From contig NZ_CP020472.1 in the NCBI RefSeq assembly GCF_002075795.1, forward strand, positions 4,520,501 to 4,584,500: DNA of 64,000 bases, read 5' to 3'. The DNA comes from Shewanella japonica. GTDB taxonomy: Bacteria > Pseudomonadota > Gammaproteobacteria > Enterobacterales > Shewanellaceae. This document shows, in pieces, positions 55,301-63,694 of this stretch. Both the position numbers and the translations under genes were made by a program. How positions within the stretch are numbered: position 1 is the first letter of the stretch; each line of letters begins with the position of its first letter. The notes under the pieces are model-generated. The model did no database searches. It saw nothing but the letters and a program-made list of their open reading frames with translations, and was not told where the DNA came from.

Positions 55301-58300
55301 CATCAGCTTCTACCTGCTGCTCAAAACTATTCGTTGATTGTGTTGCTATATTTAACCATGCGCCATTATTAATACTTTGCTGTAAGTTATAACTAGTTGC
55401 AGAAGTTACATCGCTCCACTGAATACCAATATTCCGATTTGTCACTATAGTTGTAGGTACTGAAATAGTGATTGGAGTAACCGGAGGCAACAACACTGAC
55501 ATCACCGAAGACGTTTTATATAACCCACTCACCGAACCGTATTTGGCTTTGACTCGGTACTGATATTGATTCGAACCTAGACCTGATACTCCCTTACTAA
55601 GACCGCTGCCTGTGTAGATACTCGTCCAACTGCCGCCACCAATTTTTTGCTCTAATTGATAACTTGTGGCACCTGAAACCGCAGCCCAACTGACAGAATA
55701 TGCGCCATCAACATCATTTGCTGGCACTGAAATCGAGCTAGGTGTTTTGACGACATAAGTTGCTGCTGAGGTACGATAACTACCACTCACTGAACCATAT
55801 TTGGCTTTGACTCGGTACTGATATTGATTCGAACCTAGACCTGATACTCCCTTACTAAGACCGCTGCCTGTGTAGATACTCGTCCAACTGCCGCCACCAA
55901 TTTTTTGCTCTAATTGATAACTTGTGGCACCTGAAACCGCTGCCCAACTGACAGTATATGCGCCATCAACATCATTTGCTGGCACTGAAATCGAGCTAGG
56001 TGTTTTGACGACATAAGTTGCTGCTGAGGTGCGATAACTACCACTAACTGAACCATATTTGGCTTTGACTCGGTACTGATATTGATTCGAACCTAGACCT
56101 GATACTCCCTTACTAAGACCGCTGCCTGTGTAGATACTTGTCCAACTACCGCTGCCAATTTTTTGCTCTAATTGATAACTTGTGGCACCTGAAACCGCTG
56201 CCCAACTAACGGTATATGCGCCATCAACATCATTTGCTGGCACTGAAATCGAGCTAGGTGTTTTGACGACATAAGTTGCTGCTGAGGTACGATAACCACC
56301 ACTCAATGAACCATATTTGGCTTTAACTCGGTACTGATACTGATTTGTTCCAAGACCTGAAACGGCTTTACTAAGGCTGGTGCCACTGTAGATACTCGTC
56401 CAACTGCCGCTGCCAACTTTTTGCTCTAGTTGATAACTTGTGGCACCTGAAACCGCTGCCCAACTGACAGTATATGCGCCATCAACATCATTTGCTGGCA
56501 CTGAAATCGAGCTAGGTGTTTTGACGACATAAGTTGCTGAAGATGTTTTATACCCACTACAGCCTGATGAATTACAGGCTTTTACACGATAATTGTACTT
56601 GCCAGTAGTTCTAGCTGTTCGGTTATATGAAGTTGTAGTTGATGGAATAGAAGAACTTACAGTAGTCCAGCTCCCCCCACTCTTTAACTCTTGCAATGTA
56701 TATTTAGTGGTCGTGCTGGAAGCATTCCATCCAATTAATATGCTGCCATTAAAGCTAGTTGAAGATGGTACCGTCACTTGTGAGGGGGCTGCTGGAGGTA
56801 AGAAAACAGTTACGTTTCCTGACGTTTTGTAACCACCACAACTACCAGCATTACAACCTCTCACTCGGTACTTATAATTACCATTTCCCCTACCAGTACG
56901 AGTATAACTAGTCGCGGTAATTGAGTTACTGACCGTTGCCCAGCTACTGTTATTTTTACTTTCTTGCAAAGTGTACTGTGATGCCTCAGCAACGGCAGTC
57001 CAATTAATCACAATGGAACCATTCTTTACTGTTGTAGTAGGAACATTGATGTTAGTTGGGGTACTCGGAGTATGCATAACCGTGACATTTCTTGTATCAC
57101 TCCATGCACTACAGCCAGAGCTATTACAAGCTCTAACTCTATAACCATTGGTACCTGATTCCCTGCCAGAAATGCGATAAGTCAAACCTGAGTGATTTGT
57201 GCCAATACTCCTCCAACTTTGATTACCAAGCTTCTCTTGTAAATTAAAAAATGTCGCTGTAGAAGGCCGCTTCCAACTGACGTCATAAGTACCAGTCGTA
57301 ATGATATTAGTAGGAACAATGACAGGTGTTGTCTGTGGAGGAAATAAGACTGTAACTGAACTCGATTCCTTCCCAGAACTGCAAATACCTGACTTACAAG
57401 CACGAATTAAGTACTTATAAGTACCATTTGTTCGACCTGAAACACTAAATGATAATGCGGTGGTGCTAGACTTGATTAATGACCATGAGCCATTGTTCTT
57501 TTTTTCATATAAGTTATACGTTGTTCCAGATACAGATGACCAACTGATGGAGTAAGCTCCATTATTGTCAGATGGAGGAACAGTTATGCTAGTGGGATTA
57601 GAAGGGGGCAGGATTACGGTCACAGTTGAAGAAGTTCTCCAACCACTACAAATAGCACTTGAGCAAGCCTTCACTCTATACTTATAGCTTCCTGAATTGG
57701 ATGGCGTTACCCCGACAGCAATATTATTACCACTATATATATTTACCCAGCCACCATTATTGAATTGCTGCTGCACCTCATATTTAAGGGCTCCAGTGAC
57801 CTTGCTCAATTTAATTAAAAATTCACCATTAACTGTACCTGTTGGAACAGTTATACTAGCTGGAGTTGGAAATGATAAAGGTGCACCAAGCTGAAGAGGA
57901 GAGCTATATTGACTGCATGCGCCCAACAAACAAGCTCGAATTCTGTAATAATATACAGGGCCACTTCTTCCAGAGAGGTATGTTGTACGTGCAATATTAC
58001 CGGTACCTACACAACCGCCACCTATAAAAGTACTGCTTGATGTTAGGTTTGATGCATTTGATGAACTTGCACTGAAAGCTACGCCATCGGATTTACCTGT
58101 ACCATTAAAAACTTTTACCCAAGTTGAGTTATTTATAGATTCTTCTATCTCAAAATTAAAAGAACTACAATTATCTGCAGCATTCCAATTTAAACTAATC
58201 CCTGAAGATAACTTCGTACCACTAAGCAGAGGCGTAGCTGGCGCCTCCCAGCCTCCAGGTGCAGCAATCACCCCAAACGAAATAAAGTAGAATACAGTAA

Positions 58301-58334
58301 CTAACAGCTTCATCATCCATGATGTATTTTTCAT
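49314..58334 (-). CDS. Giant secreted FnIII-SpvB-Rhs polymorphic toxin carrier
   Basis: 3006 residues. Signal peptide (MMKLLVTVFYFISFGVIAA); about twelve fibronectin-III-like repeats of 85-95 residues (about 30-1040), four nearly identical; an SpvB/TcB-like segment (SYQIPIDLPPGRNGIQPKVS, about 1070-1130); at least six Ca-binding VCBS/FG-GAP loops (DTNGDG, DADNDG, DFNGDG, DIDGNG, DINGDG, DVDGDG, about 1388-1700); YD/Rhs repeats (about 2150-2780); an Rhs core end (RDRLGSATTMVDHQG, NGRVYDYNMGRFMSVDPF, PLSGTDPTGY to about 2935); then a 70-residue tail. Rhs cores wrap and release a variable C-terminal toxin. Here the frame ends just as the toxin begins; a -1 shift in GGGGGG continues into it. The FG-GAP part is visibly AT-richer than the Rhs core. 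Confidence 0.92.
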   Translation of the reverse strand: MKNTSWMMKLLVTVFYFISFGVIAAPGGWEAPATPLLSGTKLSSGISLNWNAADNCSSFNFEIEESINNSTWVKVFNGTGKSDGVAFSASSSNASNLTSSSTFIGGGCVGTGNIARTTYLSGRSGPVYYYRIRACLLGACSQYSSPLQLGAPLSFPTPASITVPTGTVNGEFLIKLSKVTGALKYEVQQQFNNGGWVNIYSGNNIAVGVTPSNSGSYKYRVKACSSAICSGWRTSSTVTVILPPSNPTSITVPPSDNNGAYSISWSSVSGTTYNLYEKKNNGSWSLIKSSTTALSFSVSGRTNGTYKYLIRACKSGICSSGKESSSVTVLFPPQTTPVIVPTNIITTGTYDVSWKRPSTATFFNLQEKLGNQSWRSIGTNHSGLTYRISGRESGTNGYRVRACNSSGCSAWSDTRNVTVMHTPSTPTNINVPTTTVKNGSIVINWTAVAEASQYTLQESKNNSSWATVSNSITATSYTRTGRGNGNYKYRVRGCNAGSCGGYKTSGNVTVFLPPAAPSQVTVPSSTSFNGSILIGWNASSTTTKYTLQELKSGGSWTTVSSSIPSTTTSYNRTARTTGKYNYRVKACNSSGCSGYKTSSATYVVKTPSSISVPANDVDGAYTVSWAAVSGATSYQLEQKVGSGSWTSIYSGTSLSKAVSGLGTNQYQYRVKAKYGSLSGGYRTSAATYVVKTPSSISVPANDVDGAYTVSWAAVSGATSYQLEQKIGSGSWTSIYTGSGLSKGVSGLGSNQYQYRVKAKYGSVSGSYRTSAATYVVKTPSSISVPANDVDGAYTVSWAAVSGATSYQLEQKIGGGSWTSIYTGSGLSKGVSGLGSNQYQYRVKAKYGSVSGSYRTSAATYVVKTPSSISVPANDVDGAYSVSWAAVSGATSYQLEQKIGGGSWTSIYTGSGLSKGVSGLGSNQYQYRVKAKYGSVSGLYKTSSVMSVLLPPVTPITISVPTTIVTNRNIGIQWSDVTSATSYNLQQSINNGAWLNIATQSTNSFEQQVEADGEYKYKVNACNESGCSGWRVSANITVILPPAWRTTEAATVADAGGSDRAPSEIIDLTAAVLKGKSGVSGGQASYQIPIDLPPGRNGIQPKVSLSYNSQTGNGIAGVGWSLNAGSAISRCGATYAQDGLTRAVTFNSETDRLCLNGQRLITSDDYGTSGAEYRTEMDTFVKVVQSGEINSASTSFSVHRPDGSVATYGGTANSRSVPQGLSTTLNWKLSKESWSEGLNTIDYQYSDSSNGEHLLERIYYTGTESQLGSRSIKFNYEERGDIRISYLGGGKISALNRLSSIEVYQNSNDWISQYDLAYKSSQSSNRSLLNTVIHCAKKDGLTQCLPANNINWQDHQYISEPTAITFGEEIQFENVMELNEFEPIGDTNGDGVLDWKGFNTNAETEIVNQNNLSFDNTCKYKNDIAQYTCISFDADNDGITDLYKIKNDYLYINLSKDNRGLVNTNIQLEEMGSVGVKSERILAAQDFNGDGWVDLAILRFNNKGWESPVVYLHTGEPNQPFNHVHQNLYQFDRTNDFYSTFVGDIDGNGLSDILVSKSTFYDNRRNKHSHPNGEPSHFLLNKSTPTSIIFEEKAINESVRLGLSRPINEDKFEKSIFHYLIDINGDGRQDFLSWDTGYLGAHINNGRGEFLDVINLGAFFNTRSYDIDVNKSTNGEPDNRTISYPRYYDALRIGDVDGDGINELLVPGERVVKACTEIYDGYPTQKLRTICGASIYGSIEGPDNTTSLIQANKADRSIYQYDAIFFDVTELNDVNATRKSTQFFGGVQQTNFIDAFGDGLLDSLFVYQKPNAAFWYEDIDSRFGTKYGAYISRNRGAVEETIQDSSYQPTDFLASVTDGIGNQSSWRYRPLSTGEASAGQTKMYQTDHEYVGDGYIHFGSSMYVVQSFEQSNGIGGSNKTEYGYKGAMYNLQGRGFTGFREIIEKDIARNKTVQSVFKQKFPEVSLLESQTVKVGGTTVAQTTNIWADNPQHSINGVYHNVNTQSLIEHYGLSGSSEQRSSTLQTVDATDVTENGNIKKRTQTVTDYIDGGANSYRTIVETNYTPDIDSWFLGKFADKTTKNRVTSRDWASDPYSGADAEQSQTMTVDEWHPLHHKPIKVIHTASGSTCDREETTVLNDYGLPTSVTINGSTSDCGAMAARTTGFTYTKDGSSSSSDGYLPYTVTNAKGHATTTKYDMGLGVPTKVTAPNNMITETQYDAIGRPVQVEQTGKPTQYLRYLLAQKGSHAPSHAKLLMRMISAGIPTQEVYSDSLGRQLRSATQAFDGSSYQYVDKRYDSLGRLTHESLPYYDGSQADYTVFSGFDAFDRPSTRSLPNGQSGGLVSTYTYYGLTTDITVEGRTMSRTYGMQGQLYETVDAASGSNRFTYDGAGRPLIIEDANGSQIVASYNGFGHKTQVVDPNQGTTIFGYNTLGELDKQTDANEVMQTFSHDTLGRITAKNITGSNADGSASYTWDTLKQGMLTSETQNGITRNYTYTNVLQLASSSVKVASSVGGDNVTRIISHQYDGFYGRPKGLTYPNGLTLEYRYNDAGYLAQTRNAASQYVYRDITQMDAAGHITGSQMANSLLEQTSDYNSEGTMASTEVSSSLGLLHSHYYDQYDSFMNLMEERNGATGLTKSYEYDELNRLEKYTYSNAGFAIYDNTTPFAATVNYGYDTVGNLLKKTDYSRNTANAYEYNSSCASGSNAGPNAVCAITKLNGSRVQFSYDSRGNLISGDGLTMTYNALDKPLTVVGRGPNNTSTGFVYGSDNMRALQTRTVSGTTTKTHYVDKLFEADNDGSWRAYIGDIALLSYTPERSHQLLYTLRDRLGSATTMVDHQGNIISQRYFDPFGRTATASVAGSLGDLIEANGNRRGFTDHEHLNEQQLIHMNGRVYDYNMGRFMSVDPFIQSPTSTQSVNPYSYIMNNPLSGTDPTGYASETMTGSRIKGVDTGAHGAAFGARIEMGKKKANSGAKKSQKTAKSDAKVSNIGGQESIAQQWGEIVVPM
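55520..56540. repeat. Four near-identical 258-bp repeats in the rhs gene
   Basis: A shared marker, GACGACATAAGTTGCTG, recurs at 55749, 56007, 56265 and 56523, exactly 258 bp (86 codons) apart. Each unit encodes one fibronectin-III-like module (SSISVPANDVDGAYTVSWAA, then SYQLEQK and QYQYRVKAKYGS). The left-hand three copies are almost identical; the one at 56265-56522 differs most. Confidence 0.93.
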
Positions 58335-58515
58335 AACAGTTTAACACTTGATATTAAATAAAATTTTGCAACAATATACATTCATTTAACATACTGTCAA
58401 CAATTAGTTGTAGATATAGGTAATACTTAAAAAGAAAACTTATCAAAATTATTAAGATAACTTTAACTATTGATTTACTGATAATTTATGTACATTAAGC
58501 AATGTAAAAAACATA

Positions 58516-58550
58516 AAAAAACCTTTTCTCATATTATGAAAAAAGGTTTT
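58516..58550. terminator. Terminator after the secreted unknown gene
   Basis: AAAACCTTTT...GAAAAAAGGTTTT with a CAT/ATG inner stem; on the minus strand it ends in seven T. It lies 35 nt beyond the stop at 58585. Confidence 0.8.
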
Positions 58551-58584
58551 AACTCTCATCTCTAAACTTGAACCTAATTAGCTC

Positions 58585-59169
58585 TTATTCGTGTCCCCAA
58601 GGCGTTGGCGGTAATGCCACAGGCTTGGTTAAATCAAAGTCGACTCTAAAGTCGCGGTTTTCACGCGTTAAACGATAGGTGAATGTGGTTGGCTCAATAT
58701 ACATGTGCCACACGTTAGTTACTGACGCCGTTAAACCGTTTTCATTAAAGTTATCAATCGACTCTTGGTCAACTGGGAATGACTGCTGAGTCGCACTGCC
58801 CATATCAGCAGTATCGCCGCCATACATAGTGACTTTATCTTCAGTACCATCTTCATGACGATGATCATGCTTGAGACGCAAGCCTGTTTCAGTTTTGGTA
58901 ATCACCCAAGTACGTGAATGGTCATCACCTACATGGAAAGGAATTTTAAGTTCAGTATCGCTGCACTCACGTACGTGCATGATTAACGCTTTATTACTAA
59001 AAGCAGAGTCAGCTTCATTACCAGCTGTCACTTCACCGGCAAACGCTTTACCGCAGTATGCGGCGATTGCATCAAAATATTGATGTTGTGGGTTGTCTTT
59101 AGGGGCATGTGCCATTGCAATAGCAGGCGCCATGCTGCTGATTACACCAGCGATCAATATTTTTTTCAT
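58585..59169 (-). CDS. Secreted protein of unknown function
   Basis: 194 residues from the ATG at 59169 (AAAAGGAATAATA before it); the frame is open from 59196. Signal peptide MKKILIAGVISSMAPAIAMA, cleaved before HAPKDNP. The mature protein is rich in His and acidic residues (GLRLKHDHRHEDGTEDKVTMYGG) with two Cys (AYCGKAF, RECSD) that could form a disulfide. I do not recognise a family; conserved hypothetical proteins of this type with a KHDHRHEDG segment occur in marine gammaproteobacteria as I recall. Single transcription unit between two terminators. Metal binding is possible but unproven. Confidence 0.75.
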   Translation of the reverse strand: MKKILIAGVISSMAPAIAMAHAPKDNPQHQYFDAIAAYCGKAFAGEVTAGNEADSAFSNKALIMHVRECSDTELKIPFHVGDDHSRTWVITKTETGLRLKHDHRHEDGTEDKVTMYGGDTADMGSATQQSFPVDQESIDNFNENGLTASVTNVWHMYIEPTTFTYRLTRENRDFRVDFDLTKPVALPPTPWGHE

Positions 59170-59237
59170 TATTATTCCTTTTAGTATCGATCTCATTATT
59201 TTTATTCACACTAACAGTGATTGTTTAATTAAACCTG

Positions 59238-59265
59238 AAAAAAAACCGTCTATAAAGACGGTTTT
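59238..59265 (-). terminator. Terminator of the ygiQ gene
   Basis: AAAACCGTC-TATAAA-GACGGTTTT (59242-59265); on the minus strand followed by a run of eight T, 48 nt beyond the stop. Confidence 0.88.
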
Positions 59266-59312
59266 AATGTAACAAGGTTAAGTCATAGAGCTAACAATAG
59301 CCATGCCTTATA

Positions 59313-61652
59313 TTATTTCGCTCTCGCAGGGCGTTTTCCTTGTTTTTGGCCTGCACCACCAGTGCCTTTAGCGCTAAACGGCTTTTTCTTTTGTGACCAG
59401 CCAGTTTTGCCTTTGCCTGCATTGTTACCCTTATCCGATGACTTCCCGCTCCCACTGGTGCCGCCTTCTGCCTTAGCTTTATTCGCAGGTGTGGGTTTCT
59501 TGCCTGATGACTTTCTATCATCAAACTGATTACCAGAAAAACGGGTGAATGCTTTTTTACTGCCGTCACTCTTACTGCCACGGTTTTTAGCACCAAAGCC
59601 TTGGCGCTCATTACGCGCTTCTGGCGGAACAATATGTTGGACGCCGTGGCCAATCAAATGCTCTTTACCCATAGCAACAAGTGCTTCACGAATAAGAGGC
59701 CAGCCAGCGGGATCATGATAACGTAGCAATGCTTTATGTAAGCGACGTTGACGACCTTTTTTCGGTACGGTCACTTCTTCACTGCTGTGTTTCACATTTT
59801 TAAGTGAGTTAAGCTCAGTGTGATAAATGGTAGTCGCATTAGCCATTGGCGATGGATAAAAATTCTGAACTTGGTCTAGCTTAAACTTTTCTGATTTAAG
59901 CCATAACGCCAGGTTCAGCATGTCCTCATCTGTAGTCCCTGGATGCGCAGAAATAAAGTACGGGATCAAGTACTGCTTCTTACCCGCTTCTTTAGAGTAA
60001 AAATCAAATAACTCTTTAAACTTATGATAACTGCCCATACCCGGCTTCATCATCTTACTGAGTGGGCCATCTTCGGTATGCTCTGGGGCAATTTTTAAAT
60101 AGCCACCAACATGGTGTTTAGCCAGCTCTTTAACATAGCGTGGATCTTCAGTGGCTAAGTCATAACGTACACCAGAGGCAATCAGTACCTTTTTAATTCC
60201 TGGGACGTCACGTGCTGCTCGGTATAAATCAATGGTGTGTTTATGATCTGTCCCTAAATGGCCACAGATACTTGGATAAACACAGGATAAACGACGACAC
60301 GTTGTTTCCGCTTTTACGCTGGTGCAGCCAAGACGATACATGTTCGCCGTTGGCCCACCAAGATCTGAAATCACCCCAGTAAACCCAGGTACTTTTTCTT
60401 GAATATCTTTGATTTCTTTGATGATTGATTCTTGTGAACGACTTTGAATAATGCGCCCTTCGTGTTCTGTAATCGAACAGAACGAACAACCACCAAAACA
60501 CCCTCGCATAATGTTAATCGAGGTTTTAATCATGTCATATGCAGGAATTTTCGCCTTGCCGTAACTTGGGTGCGGCACTCGTTGATACGGCAAATCAAAT
60601 ACTGCGTCCATTTCGTCAGTATTCAATGGCCAAGCTGGCGGATTGACCCAAACAGAGCGATTTCCTTGGGCTTGAAATAACGCACGCGCACAGCCTGGGT
60701 TTTGCTCTTGATGCAAAATACGTGATGCATGAGCGTATAAATATTTATCATCAGCGACTTTTTCATAGGCTGGCAATAGTACGTAAGTTTTTTCCCATGG
60801 CTTGGGTCTTGGCGGCTGGACACTGATAGCTTTTGGCGCATCATTATCAAAAATTTTCTTATCAGTTGGCCCTGACAGTTTTTCACAGCCAACATCATCT
60901 GCACCATATGGGTTTGGGATCGGGTCAATCTTATGCAATTGATCCAATTTACGTGAGTCCATGCCTTTCCAGCCCGGCAATGGTTCATGACGAATAACTG
61001 CGGTACCACGAATATCGTGCAAGTCAGCCATTTTCTCACCGTTAGCAATACGGTGAGCGACTTCCACCAGCGGACGCTCGGCATTACCATAAATTAGGAT
61101 ATCGGCTTTGGCATCAAAAATAACACTACGGCGTACTTTGTCTGACCAATAATCATAATGGGCGATACGGCGTAAGCTTGCCTCAATACCCCCAATAACG
61201 ACGGGCACTTCTTTAAAGGCTTCTTTACAGCGCTGGGTGTAAACAGTAACCGCGCGATCGGGGCGTTTGCCGCCTTCATCATTAGGCGTATAAGCATCAT
61301 CACTACGAATACGACGATCTGCGGTGTAGCGGTTAATCATCGAATCCATGTTGCCCGCAGTAACACCAAAGAATAAATTCGGGCGACCTAGCTTCATGAA
61401 GTCATTTTTATTCGACCAATCTGGCTGGCAAATAATCCCCACTCGAAACCCTTGCGCTTCGAGCATTCGGCCAATAACAGCCATACCAAAACTTGGATGA
61501 TCGACATAAGCATCGCCACTGACAATAATAATATCGCAGCTATCCCAACCAAGCTGATCCATCTCTTTACGAGACATAGGAAGAAACGGTGCCGTGCCAT
61601 AGCATTCGGCCCAGTATCTTGGGTAATTAAATAGCGTGGATTCAACTTGCAT
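59313..61652 (-). CDS. ygiQ: YgiQ family radical SAM protein
   Basis: 779 residues. N-terminal B12-like/UPF0313 domain (MDQLGWDSCDIIIVSGDAYVDHP with FGMAVIGRMLEAQGF), then the radical-SAM core with the CX3CX2C cluster motif in RGCFGGCSFCS (about 383-393). The C-terminal 100 residues are low-complexity and rich in Lys, Gly and Ser (KGKTGWSQKKKPF...KRPARAK), suggesting nucleic-acid contact. The tail is longer than in many relatives. Substrate unknown for the family. The reverse strand and other frames hold several long shadow frames because of codon composition. Own terminator at 59238. Confidence 0.93.
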   Translation of the reverse strand: MQVESTLFNYPRYWAECYGTAPFLPMSRKEMDQLGWDSCDIIIVSGDAYVDHPSFGMAVIGRMLEAQGFRVGIICQPDWSNKNDFMKLGRPNLFFGVTAGNMDSMINRYTADRRIRSDDAYTPNDEGGKRPDRAVTVYTQRCKEAFKEVPVVIGGIEASLRRIAHYDYWSDKVRRSVIFDAKADILIYGNAERPLVEVAHRIANGEKMADLHDIRGTAVIRHEPLPGWKGMDSRKLDQLHKIDPIPNPYGADDVGCEKLSGPTDKKIFDNDAPKAISVQPPRPKPWEKTYVLLPAYEKVADDKYLYAHASRILHQEQNPGCARALFQAQGNRSVWVNPPAWPLNTDEMDAVFDLPYQRVPHPSYGKAKIPAYDMIKTSINIMRGCFGGCSFCSITEHEGRIIQSRSQESIIKEIKDIQEKVPGFTGVISDLGGPTANMYRLGCTSVKAETTCRRLSCVYPSICGHLGTDHKHTIDLYRAARDVPGIKKVLIASGVRYDLATEDPRYVKELAKHHVGGYLKIAPEHTEDGPLSKMMKPGMGSYHKFKELFDFYSKEAGKKQYLIPYFISAHPGTTDEDMLNLALWLKSEKFKLDQVQNFYPSPMANATTIYHTELNSLKNVKHSSEEVTVPKKGRQRRLHKALLRYHDPAGWPLIREALVAMGKEHLIGHGVQHIVPPEARNERQGFGAKNRGSKSDGSKKAFTRFSGNQFDDRKSSGKKPTPANKAKAEGGTSGSGKSSDKGNNAGKGKTGWSQKKKPFSAKGTGGAGQKQGKRPARAK

Positions 61653-61867
61653 GAGATTTGCCTACATTAAACATCATCGATCTGGTGAGTTGCACTTAAC
61701 CAAGTTTAGTTCAACTCACCCAACTTTTTTCTGGAGGCGGAGTATAGCAGTTACATCACACTAAGTGTGACTAAAAAAGCAGCATAAATAAGGTTTTTAA
61801 GCTATTTATAGGTTTCTATAACCTTATTAAAAACAATGACTTTTGTCTTTAAGGCTAAAACTGATTG

Positions 61868-62263
61868 TTATAAACCAATAAAAAATCCAATATTTACAAT
61901 CGCTAAGCCAACCATCACAACCCAAGTTAACAATACGCCCCAAACGCGGCCAAAGTGAACACCGCCTTTAGCAGCAGTTAACCCTATGGCATGTAATAAT
62001 CTCGCCACAATCCACACGGTACCAAAACAATGCGATATTGCTGCAGGTAACCCATTAAACTCAGCCAGCATGAATAAAATCAGTGCAAGAGGAGCATTTT
62101 CTAGCAAGTTTTCATGGACACGCTTTGCCAACGCTAAATCAGCATTACCACCAGTGCCAATACCGACTTTATTGACCCTTCGCTGCTTAATCACTCTGAT
62201 GGACAAACCTATTGCAAGTAGCACGGTTAAGCTGGCGTAGAACCCTGAAATCATCAATGACAT
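61868..62263 (-). CDS. MAPEG-family membrane protein
   Basis: 131 residues from the ATG at 62263 (GGAAATATCACAC upstream); the frame is open from 62305. Four membrane helices. The MAPEG signature region RVHENLLENAPLALILFMLAEFNG (R-x-H-x-N-x2-E) lies in helix 2 and is the glutathione/active-site segment in eukaryotic members. Bacterial MAPEG proteins of this size are uncharacterised; glutathione-dependent activity is inferred. Divergent from the exporter gene at 62471. Confidence 0.87.
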   Translation of the reverse strand: MSLMISGFYASLTVLLAIGLSIRVIKQRRVNKVGIGTGGNADLALAKRVHENLLENAPLALILFMLAEFNGLPAAISHCFGTVWIVARLLHAIGLTAAKGGVHFGRVWGVLLTWVVMVGLAIVNIGFFIGL

Positions 62264-62470
62264 GTGTGATATTTCCTTTTTATTATTTTTACGGCATTTA
62301 GCCAAATAGTGACTACAATTGAGTATTCATTCTATACACATTGAAACAAAATGGAATTATCAACTTTTTAACAATTTTTTGCTGCTTTTTAGGTATTCAG
62401 CCAACCTCATTTCGGTTACTATTCGCGCCATTGACCTACTACCCATGTTAACTAGAGTGACGCACGCCTA

Positions 62471-63694
62471 ATGAACGATGACAACTTCATTGAAAAACGC
62501 AGATTTATCATAAAATTAGGCAAAGCCCTGCATAAATTCGGTACGCCCGCTTACCGTCTTGAATCCCACTTACAAACGGTGTCTTCGACCTTAGGAATTG
62601 AGGGATACTTTTTAATATCACCCACCTCAATGACCTTTGTCTTGCAGCACGATACCGAACAAGAATATAACCATGTTGCCAGGGTTAAACCCGGTGACTT
62701 GGATTTAGGCTCTTTGGCGCGCACCTTTGATTTGGTTGAAGAGCTTAGTACAGGGCAACGTACCCTGAGTGAAGCACTCGAGCGTTTAGAAGAAATTGCC
62801 AATAAACCTAACCCTTACGGCCATGGGCTAACGTTATTGTCCTTTGGGGTGAGTGCTGGCGCGTTTGCGATGCTAATGGATACCAGCTGGAACGATGTTT
62901 TTTGGTCTGGCATGCTGGGCTTACTAGTTTACGGATTAGTATTTTGGGCAGAAAAATCTAAACGTGTCGCTGAAATGCTTGAACCGTTAGCGGCTGTAGT
63001 CTGTGCGATTTTAACCTGTGGTATTGCAGCGGTGGTTGATCCCAGCATCAATATACCCGTGGTCATCTTGTCAGGGATCATTATTTTTATCCCTGGTTTA
63101 GCGCTCACACTTGGTTTAGCTGAGCTTGCCGCTCGAGATTTAATATCAGGCACAGCAAGGATCATGGATGCGATCATGCTGCTTTTTAAATTGTATTTTG
63201 GTGCTGTACTTGGCATGACTTTGGGTAAAGTGATGTTTGGCGAATCTGTGTATATTGAACCCGATTTACTCCCTCGCTATGCCTCATGGGCAGCCGTTCC
63301 ATTACTGTCTATGGCGCTGGTTATCATCTTTAAAGCACGTATCAAAGACTCACCTTGGGGAATTTGCGCAGGTATTGTGGCGTATTTCTCGGCTATGTTA
63401 GGCGGTCTTTACCTAGGGGAGTCGATTGGTATATTTGTTGGCGCACTGGCTGTTGGCATTTATTCAAACCTTTATGCTCGTTGGATGAAAGCACCCGTAT
63501 CAATTGCACTGCTTCAAGGTATTGTTATTTTGGTTCCAGGTAGTAAAACTTATATTGGTTTAAATGCAATGATCTCAGGTGAGACCATGCTAAACCAGGC
63601 TCATTTAGGCACACAGGTATTTTTAATTTTTATGTCACTTATTGCAGGTTTAATTTTTGCAAACGTGATTGTGCCTCCTAAACGTAGCCTTTAA
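62471..63694 (+). CDS. ThrE-family threonine/serine exporter
   Basis: 407-residue inner-membrane protein. The N-terminal cytosolic ThrE (DUF1212) domain (FGTPAYRLESHLQTVSSTLGI, VKPGDLDLGSLARTFDLVEEL) is followed by ten predicted helices: five of ThrE (about 120-270) and five of the ThrE_2/DUF3815 type (about 275-400, with LVPGSKTYIGLNAM). Fused single-chain architecture like Corynebacterium ThrE. It would export threonine or serine, a possible link to threonine as IlvA substrate, though the genes are 60 kb apart. Weak ribosome site (GAGTGACGCACGCCTA). Confidence 0.88.
   Translation: MNDDNFIEKRRFIIKLGKALHKFGTPAYRLESHLQTVSSTLGIEGYFLISPTSMTFVLQHDTEQEYNHVARVKPGDLDLGSLARTFDLVEELSTGQRTLSEALERLEEIANKPNPYGHGLTLLSFGVSAGAFAMLMDTSWNDVFWSGMLGLLVYGLVFWAEKSKRVAEMLEPLAAVVCAILTCGIAAVVDPSINIPVVILSGIIIFIPGLALTLGLAELAARDLISGTARIMDAIMLLFKLYFGAVLGMTLGKVMFGESVYIEPDLLPRYASWAAVPLLSMALVIIFKARIKDSPWGICAGIVAYFSAMLGGLYLGESIGIFVGALAVGIYSNLYARWMKAPVSIALLQGIVILVPGSKTYIGLNAMISGETMLNQAHLGTQVFLIFMSLIAGLIFANVIVPPKRSL

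Noticed and set aside
60623..61090. 155-codon frame within ygiQ on the same strand
   Set aside because: Alternate frame of the clearly real YgiQ protein with no independent start signals.
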